Below, in pieces: positions 56,801 through 64,000 of a DNA stretch of 64,000 nt (its first letter is position 1; each line of letters begins with the position of its first letter). Below the pieces are notes generated by a model that ran no database searches, had not been told where the DNA came from, and worked only from the letters and a program-made list of their open reading frames with translations. The DNA is from Eucommia ulmoides (Eukaryota; Streptophyta; Magnoliopsida; Garryales; Eucommiaceae): the NCBI GenBank assembly GCA_016647705.1, contig CM028335.1, positions 13,289,905-13,353,904 of the forward strand, given 5' to 3'. The translations under genes and the position numbers were made by a program.

Positions 56801-59800
56801 ATCTATGAATGCCCTACCCCAACCCACCTGGTTGGCTTCTTATACAGTATAAGGTGATGTTGGAATATTCAATATTGGTAGTATTTGTATATATGGAAAG
56901 TTAAATATACAGATTAGGAAAATAGTTAATTGTAATTAGTTATTTACCTTTTTTAGTTCTTAAATTTTCCTATATGTAATCTCATATTGTATGATTAATA
57001 AAATATACAATTGATTAATTCATTTCAATTTGGTATCAGAGCTAAAACCCAAAAAACCCTAGCCTCTGCAGCCGCCGCCGGCCCTTTACAAGCTTTCGAA
57101 GTTCGCCGCCGGCCATTGTAGTCGTCGACGACGTTCGCCGGCATCCAACAACAACCGACGAAAATTCGCCAGCGTCCCTTACAGCCAGGCGACGAACGAA
57201 AGCTCCCCTACAGCCGACGACGAGCCCTCATTACAACTGACGAAGTCTCGCCGGTCCTCTACAGCCGCCGACGAACACTCGCGGCCCTAGCCACCGCCAC
57301 CGCTACCGGATTTGCTTGAAATCGACGAAACCGAGTCAACTCAGTGATTCTCAGTGAGTCAACTCAGACGATTCTCAATGAGTCAACTCAGCATCCAGCA
57401 GCTTGGTTTCGCGAGATTTGCTCGTTGAAAGCCAACCCGACGATTCTTAATTTCTGACGATATTTCCCCTTGCCTTCACCATGTCCGACGTTACCTCGGA
57501 ATCCATCCCAAGGTCCAGCCAACTTACCGAACCAAAGCATCTCCCTTCCGAATCCCACTCCATCCAAATCACCTCTGTTCGTCTGAATGGAACCAATTTC
57601 TTGCGTTGGTCTCAATCGGTGCAAATGTATATCCGTGGACGAAGACGGATGGGATATCTAACCGGTGATGCAAAGGAGCCCTCCATCAAAGATCCGTCGC
57701 ATACGACTTGGGATGCTGAAAACTCCATGGTGATGACGTGGCTCGTAAACTCTATGGATGAGGAAATCAGCTCCAACTACATGTGCTACCCTACGGCGAA
57801 AGAACTTTGGGACAATGTAAATCAGATGTATTCTGATTTGGGAAACCAATCTCAAAAGTATGAGTTGACTCTAAAACTCCGTGATATCCGTCAAGGCGAA
57901 GACAGTATCACCAAGTATTTCAATTCATTGAAGAGAATATGGCAAGATCAAGATATGTTCGACGATCATGAATGGCATTCGACCGAGGATTATAGCCACT
58001 ATAAGAAGTTGGTGGATGATGATCGTGTTTTTAAGTTCCTAGCAGGTCTGAAATCGGAACTTGACGAAGTTAGGGGACGAATCATTGGTCGTCAGCCTCT
58101 TCCCTCAATTAATGAGGTTTTCTCGGAGGTCCGAAGGTAGGAGACCCGTCGGAACGTTATGCTTAACAAGCCACAAATTATCAGCCCTACAGTTGCTCCA
58201 ATTGACCAGTCTGCTTTGGCTGCTGCTAATGCTCACTCCAGCAGGTTTCCACGCCGAGCAGAGGAACGTCCTCGTATATGGTGCGACTACTGCAACAAGC
58301 CCCGTCATACACGGGAAACATGCTGGAAAATCCATGGGAAACCAGCAAATTTGAAGAGCAACAAAACGGGAGAAAAATCTAACCGATCCTATCCTTCCGC
58401 GCATGAAGCTGCCACCACTCCATTCAACAAAGAACAGATTGATCAACTTCTGAAACTGTTGACTGTCAATCCATCATTTGGTACTCCTAATGCTTCCTTA
58501 ACTCAAACAGGTAGTAAATTTAGAGCATTTTCTTGTTCCTTAAACTCAGCACCTTGGATTATTGATTCAGGTGCTTCTGATCATATGACAAGTTTTTATC
58601 ACCTTTTCAATACCTATTCACCGTGTTCTGGTAATGAAAGAATTAGAATTGCAGATGGCAGTTTCTCACCCATTGCAGGAAAAGGCCAAATAACAATCTC
58701 AGATAGTGTTAATCTAAAAACGGTCCTCCACGTTCCTAAACTTATTTGTAACCTCTTATCTGTAAGTAAACTATTGCGAGATTCAAATTGTCATGCCATT
58801 TTCACTGAATCTCAATGTTTCTTTCAGGACCAGAGCTTGGGGAAGATGATTGGCAGTGCTAGATTGGTGGATGGCCTATATTACTTCGATGATAACTCCT
58901 TGAGGAATAAAACAACTCACGGCACCAGTGGTATGAGTTCAACGTCTGTTCGTGATAAAATCATACTTTGGCACCTTAGATTAGGACATCCAAATTTTCA
59001 ATATTTTAAACATTTGTTTCCGACGTTATTTAAGAATGTGGATTGTTCTTCTTTTCATTGTGAAAGTTGTTTGTTTGCAAAAAGTCAACGTACTTCTTAT
59101 ATTTCAAAACCATATCATGCATCTAAACCATTTTATTTAATTCACAGCGATGTATGGGGTCCCTCAAAAATCACAACACTATCCGGAAAAACATGGTTTG
59201 TGACATTTATTGATGATCACACACGTTTATGTTGGACATATTTGATGCGTGCAAAATCTGATGTAGCAGCTTTATTTAAAGATTTTTGCATTATGCTAGA
59301 AAACCAATTTCAAATGAAACCTAGCATTCTTCGCACAGATAATGGAACAGAATATTTCAATGAATGTTTAAACAGTTTTTTGAAAACAAATGGTATTCTA
59401 CATCAATCCACATGTCGTGACACGCCCCAACAAAATGACATCGTTGAACGAAAAAATAAACACTTACTCGAAGTCGCACGTGCACTCATGTTTTCTATGT
59501 ATATTCCAAAATATTTGTGGGGTGATGCTCTTTTAACAGCCGCATATTTAATAAATCGCATGCCTACACGTATTCTAAATTACACCACGCCATTTGATAA
59601 CTTCAAAACACACTTTCCAGCTTCTAGGATATCAGCTAACTTGCCTCTTAAAATATTTGGCTGCACCTTTTATGTTCATATTCCTAGCCAATTTCGGTCT
59701 AAACTTGATCCTAGAGTAGAAAAATGTGTTTTCATCGGTTATGCACCAAATCAAAAAGGGTATAAGTGTTACAATCCACAAACCAAGAAAATTCATGTTA

Positions 59801-62800
59801 GTATGGACGTCACGTTTTTGGAAAATGTTTCTTTCTTTGACAAAAATCCCTTTCAGGGGGAGAATGTAATGGAAGAGAATTTTTGGGTCACTGATGATTC
59901 TCTCCCTACCACAGTCTTAGAAATGTTTCCTCCAAATCAGTCAAAAATAAGTAATGACAATATTGAAAAACAAAAAGGGATCCCTACTAGTACACAAGTG
60001 CCGAGCATAATTCATTCACAAACAGATGAAGAAATACCACAATCATGTACTGAGTTGCGGGTTTATACTCGGAGAGGTACAAAAAAGAATACAAATCAAC
60101 CTATTGTTCTAGCACAAGGTCAATCCGACTCCCCAAGCAATGATCTAGGTAATCCTATATCTTTACTACCTCCTAATGAATCTTCTCATTTCAGTATTCC
60201 TCCAGATCTTAATATCCCTATAGCCATCAGGAAAGGAGTTAGAACCTGCACCAATCACCCCATATCTAGATATGTATCCTACACAAAACTTTCCGAACCT
60301 TATAGAGTCTTTACTTCTAAAGTTACTATTCTGTTTATTCCAAGGAACATTGAGGAAGCACTAGGTGATACAGGTTGGAAGCTAGCAGTTTTGGAAGAGA
60401 TGAATGCTCTTAAAAGGAGTGGTACGTGGGAAATAGTTGATTCGCCAAAGGATACAAAGATAGTCGGGTGCAAGTGGGTATTCACAGTTAAGTGTAAGGC
60501 AGATGGAAGCATAGAACGGTATAAAGCAAGGCTCGTGGCTAAAGGGTTCACGCAGACATATGGAATAGACTACCAAGAAACATTTGCTCCAGTTGCTAAG
60601 ATAAACTCGATTCGGGTTCTATTGTCCTTAGCAGTGAATCTTGATTGGCCACTACACCAATTAGACGTGAAAAATGCCTTTCTAAATGGAGACTTGGAGG
60701 AAGAAGTGTTCATGAGTTTACCACCGGGCTTTGAAAGAAAGATGGGACAAGGAAAGGTGTGCAAGTTAAAGAAGTCACTATACGGCCTAAAACAGTCTCC
60801 AAGAGCGTGGTTTGAACGCTTTGGAACCACTGTAAAAGGTCAGAGTTATCAACAAAGCCAAACAAATCATACTATGTTTTATAGACACTCAATTGATGGT
60901 AAGATTGCCATTTTAATTGTCTATATAGATGATATCATCTTAACAGGAAGTGATAGTGACGAGTTGAGAAGACTTAAAGGAAAACTTGCTGATAATTTTG
61001 AAATCAAAGACTTAGGTCCATTAAAATATTTTCTTATAATGGAATTTGCTAGATCAAAGGGAGGCATATTTGTGAGTCAAAGAAAGTATGTACTCAACCT
61101 ACTGAATGAAACAGGGTTACTCGAGTGCAAAACTGTAGATACTCCAAGTGAACCGAATGAGAAACTACAACCGGCCAAACCTGAAGCTGTGATAAACCAA
61201 GAACAATATCAAAGACTAGTGGGGCAGTTAATCTACTTATCACATACCCGTCCTGATATAGCCTTTGCCGTAAGCATGGTCAGCCAATTCATGCACTCAC
61301 CAGGACAAGAACACTTCGATGCTGCCTATAGAATACTAAGGTACTTAAAGGGTACTCCTGGAAAGGGAATTTTGTACAAGAAACGTGGCCACCACCTTGT
61401 AGAGGTTTATACCGATGCAGACTGGGCTGGGAGCATCACGGACAGGAGATCGACCTCCGGTTACTGTACTTTTGTTGGTGGGAACCTCGTCACATGACAG
61501 AGCAAGAAACAGAATGTCGTAGCTAGAAGCAGCGCAGAAGCGGAGTACAGATCAGTGGCTCACAGCATCTGTGAAGTGTTATGGATTAACAGATTACTCG
61601 GAGAGTTGAAGATATCTAATTCAGTACCTATGAAGGTCTACTGTGATAACAAATCAGCCATTGCGATTGCTCACAATCCAGTGTTGCACGATCGGACAAA
61701 ACATGTGGAAGTGGACAAGCATTTCATCAAGGAAAAGATCGAGAGTGGACAAATATGTATGCCATATGTACCAACTACTGAACAGATCGCAGACATTCTA
61801 ACAAAAGGATTACCAAAGAAGAGATTCGACTATCTAGTATGCAAGCTGACAATGGAAGATATCTTCATACCAGCTTGAGAGGGAGTGTTGGAATATTCAA
61901 TATTGGTAGTATTTGTATATATGGAAAGTCAAATATACAGATTAGGAAAATAGTTAATTGTAATTAGTTATTTACCTTTTTTAGTTCTTAAGTTTTCTTA
62001 TATGTAGTCTCATATTGTATGATTAATAAAATATACAATTGATTAATTCATTTCAATTGGTGACAAAAAGAAAGGGAAAAGGGAGAAAATCACATGTTTT
62101 GTCTGTTTGCATTAGTGATCAAACAGGAAATAACATGATTTGGTGCACCACAGACAACTACAAACGAGAAATCAAGTAAGTAATAAACCCTGCCTGAATT
62201 CCATTTGATTAATAAATATTTACAAAATTCGATGGAAAAATATTAATTACCTTATCAGCATACAAGGAAAAGCAAGATGGATAATATTGAATGACAAGAT
62301 CAAGGAATTTGAAAGCCATCAGCCGAACATCAATTGCCAAATGCGTCATTGCGTTAAAGATATATGCCATCATCAAGGAAATGAAAGGTCCTTGATTATC
62401 CTCCTACAGATAATAGAAGAATTATAAGTAATCATCACTGCGGAACTGAAACTGAACTCCCAACACATACAATGCCAACTGATTGAAAATAGAATGCAAA
62501 AATGAAAGACTCGTGTCATGGCAATTTCATAATCAAATCCCCCTTCGTCAGATGGGAAAGAAGCTCCAGTTTTGTTATCGAACTAGGAAGACGAAATAAC
62601 AAGCCGAAACGACATCAAAGTACTGGCCTTTTCAAGCTGTAGATGTTGTTTTGACTGGAAGATATTATTTTAGGTGATTAATGTACACTTAAGCAAATAA
62701 ATCGAATGCCATGAATGACTTCGTCAAATATGCAACCTAAAGGATCCACAATCCTTCCAGATATCATTCCTGTCAGCAAGCGGATCCAATACAAGACTGG

Positions 62801-63175
62801 TAACCAGCATCGAGAGATAGAGAACGCCATTCTCATAAAAGATAATGAAGAAGTGGGATACTTTAAAACTAAAAGTGGTCCTCAAAGAAAAAGGCTAGCA
62901 GTTTAGGTGTTAAACGGGCAATGGAACCATCGAATTCACGTTAATTCTAACAATGATGACCTCCAAATCAAACTTGGATTATACTAAATGATTTGTAATA
63001 ATTACCTCTTTACAATTAGGGAAAACCACAGACTTGAGAAGTTGATACAATGATTCCCGAACAAATTTATCATCATCTCTCATGCGCTCGCGTAGTTTCT
63101 CTATAACAGCAAGTTTATGCAACTTCAGTTCTGCTGGGTACCTCTGAAATATATCCTGGATACCAATCAAGGCAT
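47801..63175 (-). CDS. TEX10: TEX10/IPI1-like ARM-repeat protein, pre-60S ribosome biogenesis; 16 visible exons, 5' end off-window
   Basis: Exons, in gene order: 63175-63006, 62403-62251, 56607-56461, 55204-55147, 54089-53779, 52984-52853, 52683-52564, 52382-52296, 52101-51976, 51873-51765, 51630-51505, 51153-51019, 50239-50091, 49933-49793, 49066-48806, 48294-48181. They join in phase to 777 residues, with a stop at 48186-48184 and a likely 3' UTR exon from 47851. The first exon has LIGIQDIFQRYPAELKLHKL and EKLRERMRDDDKFVRESLYQ, a block typical of TEX10/IPI1 N-terminal ARM repeats. Later helical repeats include ACLSAIAEFLC and MQLRIVEVLEEAYTQGHIQI. In yeast and animals the protein belongs to the Rix1 complex that processes ITS2 and remodels pre-60S particles in the nucleus. 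Introns are GT-AG except one GC-AG (after 55147). The second intron carries a copia element. About 100 N-terminal residues are outside the window. Confidence 0.85.
47851..48294 (-). other. Alternative 3' end of the TEX10-like gene
   Basis: In the phase set by the preceding exon, the last coding exon gives SCEEMNLNIEENHKIQCAFD and ends FRGALIA-stop at 48184, followed by a good donor GAAG/GTAATT. The next acceptor ACAG/GATTCTC is at 47851. In another frame the same exon reads RVRSTEFYHDYIIQGGINRI, then E. If spliced to 47851 this continues GFSEFAEDGF-stop, so two termini are conceivable. I chose the first because it needs no unusual splice site upstream. Confidence 0.4.
47905..48150. mobile_element. 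'GGGAACA' family copy 2 (TEX10-like 3' intron)
   Basis: Contains CTCCTGTTCCCAGATATTTG, TTTTTTTGTTCCCTTGTTTC and CTGGAAACAAAAACACTAGA followed by CAAACGAGACC. The right edge AACACTAGACAAACGAGAC matches that of copy 1 (CAATAGACAAACGTCAC). Confidence 0.45.
48390..48800. mobile_element. 'GGGAACA' family copies 3 and 3b (TEX10-like intron)
   Basis: GTTTAGCATTTATGTTTCTA, CTGGGAACAGAATCAGAAGT and GGAACCAAAATGATAAACGA at 48400-48700, followed by a partial copy GTTTTTGTTCCTGGAACAGA with AGAAATATGGGAACAAAAAA at 48760-48800. Divergent, with indistinct ends. Confidence 0.4.
49200..49370. mobile_element. 'GGGAACA' family copy 4 (TEX10-like intron)
   Basis: GTGGCATTTGTTTATTGTTT ... GTTCCTGTTCTGCTCCCAGG ... 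GAAACAGAAATCTGGAAATA ... ACACAAAACAAAAGCCCCC. The ends are inverted relatives of each other and of copy 1. Confidence 0.45.
49435..49695. mobile_element. MITE-like inverted repeat in a TEX10-like intron
   Basis: AGAGTGCATTTGGATGAG (49434) pairs with CTCACCCAAACGAACTCC (49671). A second inner pair, GGGTGCATCAGGGTTTCGGT (49503) with ATACCTCACTGAAATGCAC (49597), suggests one MITE inside another. No coding capacity. Confidence 0.45.
50364..50775. repeat. Two-copy tandem duplication (~206 bp) in a TEX10-like intron
   Basis: AAAGTAGAAGAAA(AAA)CGAA to ATCAACTTTTTATTTTTT occurs at 50364-50571 and again at 50572-50775 with a handful of differences (e.g. GAGACAATATCG versus GAGAGAATGTCG). The close match indicates a recent duplication. 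It lies between exons 51153-51019 and 50239-50091 and does not touch splice sites. Confidence 0.9.
53140..53760. other. TEX10-like intron, no feature
   Basis: AT-rich intron sequence between exons 54089-53779 and 52984-52853. A short TATATAATATATAATATATA stretch lies at 53525-53550. Nothing else seen. Confidence 0.5.
54090..55146. other. TEX10-like intron, no feature
   Basis: Intron with the GC-type donor at its 5' end (55146). AT-rich. A 65-codon plus-strand ORF at 54219 has no domain. Confidence 0.5.
55205..56460. other. TEX10-like intron, no feature
   Basis: Intron sequence with a poly-A-rich patch near 55565-55600. No ORF or element recognised. Confidence 0.5.
56858..57030 (+). repeat. 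5' LTR of the copia element (173 bp)
   Basis: TGTTGGAATATTCAATATTG ... GATTAATTCATTTCAATT. The 3' terminus is AATT rather than the usual CA. The end is fixed by the adjacent primer-binding site and by the target duplication at the other LTR. Confidence 0.94.
57031..57042 (+). other. Primer-binding site, initiator methionine tRNA type
   Basis: TGGTATCAGAGC immediately after the 5' LTR, complementary to the 3' end of initiator Met-tRNA. This is the standard primer of plant Ty1/copia elements. Confidence 0.93.
57043..57480 (+). other. Untranslated leader of the copia element
   Basis: GC-rich leader with GCCGCCGCCGG, GTCGTCGACGACG and a triple AGTCAACTCAG repeat (about 57325-57400). Base composition is strikingly richer in GC than the surrounding intron. 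No long ORF precedes the gag ATG at 57481. Confidence 0.65.
57481..61878 (+). pseudogene. Ty1/copia gag-pol polyprotein, two in-frame nonsense codons
   Basis: A single frame of 1466 codons with stops only at codon 220 (TAG, 58138) and codon 1339 (TGA, 61495) before the terminal TGA. Order: UBN2-type gag (from LNGTNFLRWSQSVQMYI); zinc knuckle C268-C271-H276-C281; protease IIDSGASDHMT (D362); GAG-pre-integrase HLRLGHPNFQYF with Cys pair; integrase D557, D620 and E656 (D,D-35-E); reverse transcriptase KWVFTVKCKADG to YIDDIILTG (D1150, D1151); RNase H VEVYTDADWAG and SSAEAEYRSV, then ADILTKGLP. The first stop sits where close relatives have a charged or Gln residue. The second replaces the Trp of NLVTW-SKKQ. 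Both fit single C-to-T/G-to-A changes, or G-to-T for the first. One integrase residue is unusual: QQND-IVERKN instead of QQNG. Confidence 0.95.
61877..61885 (+). other. Polypurine tract of the copia element
   Basis: GAGAGGGAG directly upstream of the 3' LTR start TGTTGG at 61886. Site of plus-strand DNA priming. Confidence 0.85.
61886..62058 (+). repeat. 3' LTR of the copia element (173 bp)
   Basis: Same length as the 5' LTR, with four transition differences (near LTR positions 45, 107, 113 and 122). It ends AATT followed by the GGTGA duplication. Confidence 0.94.
62404..63005. other. TEX10-like intron, no feature
   Basis: AT-rich intron between the exons at 63175-63006 and 62403-62251. A 63-codon plus-strand ORF at 62715 is antisense to the gene and shows no domain. 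Confidence 0.5.
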
Positions 63176-64000
63176 CTTGAAAGAAAAGAATGATTCACGT
63201 TATGGTAAAAGAGAAAACATCAAATTGACTTGAATAAGTTCGAAATATTACAAAACGGGCATTGACTTTCATAAATTTGACTAAACAAGGTTTACTGTTT
63301 GCAATCTGCACACACTGAAAATTACATAATGGAAAATATTATAATAATAATAATAATAATCTCACAATAAATTTGATTAATAAATAATTAAAGATGCCGG
63401 AAACAAAATAACACTTTGTCATGTAGTAATAGTGTAATACTATAACATTGGCCTTAAAAAAGATATAGTTGTTGAGAAAGATGCTGGGAAAAGGAAAACT
63501 CATGGAGCCGACCCCAAGTTGTGCGAATAAAGGTTTAATTGGTCAAAACTGATATACCATTCCTGAAAGATGACAAAACAACTTACTCAGGACCTAGATA
63601 AGAACAGACATCTCAATTAAATTGAGTATGCTGTCATGTCGCCAATTGAATTTAGTGACCTCTCTTGTGATGATAGAAAATAAACGGTTCAAATCTTTCA
63701 AGAACAACGAAATGCCAAAAAAAAAGTAGGTGTCAATGTCATAGGGTACTTCCACGAAATGAGGGTGGGAGGATATAAATTAAGCTTCCCTTCTAAAATC
63801 CAAATGAACATCCAAGCATGAACAATGCACCAAAGGTGGCCCTCACGAATAAAAAAAGGGAATATTATTTTTTCTTATTCGTGCACAATTTTCCACCTTC
63901 TTGGCAATATAAGTTTTGTTTCAATCCACACAATTATGAATTTTCATATGGACATTAGTCTACCTTTACGGACTTTTGGATTGTGATGAGATGTATGTTG
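63176..64000. other. 5'-ward intron of the TEX10-like gene, running to the window edge
   Basis: No coding block fitting the family was found upstream of the exon at 63175 on the minus strand. An (ATA)n microsatellite lies at 63341-63362. The remaining N-terminal exon(s) should lie beyond base 64000. Confidence 0.55.

Larger units (their letters stand above)
56858..62058 (+). mobile_element. Complete Ty1/copia retrotransposon (5.2 kb), TSD GGTGA, antisense in a TEX10-like intron
   Basis: GGTGA occurs at 56853-56857 and 62059-62063. Two 173-bp LTRs (56858-57030, 61886-62058) differ at four sites, all transitions. The primer-binding site TGGTATCAGAGC follows the 5' LTR directly, and a polypurine tract GAGAGGGAG ends at the 3' LTR. 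One reading frame, 57481-61878, spans gag to RNase H. It lies between the exons ending at 62251 and starting at 56607 of the minus-strand host gene, in a 5.6-kb intron whose splice sites are intact. The low LTR divergence (about 2.3%) marks it as by far the youngest LTR element here. Confidence 0.96.

Noticed and set aside
1..64000. tRNA or rRNA genes
   Set aside because: No cloverleaf with plausible A and B boxes or conserved rRNA block was recognised by eye; only a SINE-like tail at 43.4 kb.

Overview
The window reads as AT-rich, intron-rich nuclear DNA of a flowering plant, most likely a eudicot. Two host genes are recognisable, lying tail to tail. One is a complete CTF7/ECO1 cohesin acetyltransferase gene (+ strand, 42377-46265, six coding exons, 354 codons). 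The other is the 3' two-thirds or more of a TEX10/IPI1-type ribosome-biogenesis gene (- strand, 16 exons, from beyond base 64000 down to about 47800). Almost everything else is transposable elements, many inserted into one another. No tRNA, rRNA or CRISPR locus was found.

Layout. 1-4710: 3' part of a minus-strand Ty3/gypsy (Tat-like) element, whose LTR carries eight 130-bp tandem repeats. 4711-11097: plus-strand Tat-like element with a decayed pol and a 1.66-kb 3' LTR. 11098-30002: a plus-strand gypsy element, called B(+), lacking its 5' end. Its protease gene is split by a third LTR element. That LTR was in turn hit by a 6.7-kb hAT element exactly at its 5' end and by a probable Helitron, and the hAT carries its own 2.76-kb solo LTR. 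B(+) has lost most of reverse transcriptase and RNase H. It carries a fragment related to the second-largest subunit of plant RNA polymerases IV/V, an antisense extra ORF, and a 640-bp 3' LTR. 30003-35477: a minus-strand copy of the same family, B(-), broken by a 2.0-kb solo LTR.

36170-37197: a Pack-MULE with a perfect 9-bp target duplication, carrying a cytochrome P450 fragment. About 37285-39900: a decayed PIF/Harbinger element with both of its genes. 42377-46265: CTF7, with SINE-like, MITE-like and tandem repeats in its introns. 46266-47850: low-complexity and MITE-like intergenic DNA. 47851 to the right edge: the TEX10/IPI1-like gene. One of its introns holds a complete, young Ty1/copia element (56858-62058) in the antisense direction, with identical-length 173-bp LTRs, a GGTGA target duplication and only two stop codons in a 1466-codon polyprotein frame.

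The host genes act in separate processes: cohesin acetylation during S phase, and pre-60S ribosome maturation. The most notable findings are the polymerase IV/V subunit fragment inside a retrotransposon, a glycine-to-arginine change in the acetyl-CoA loop of CTF7, the datable nest at 11-24 kb, and three independent captures of host gene pieces by different transposon types. Exon boundaries were deduced by hand from splice consensus and reading phase. Family names rest on motif recognition, not on database searches.
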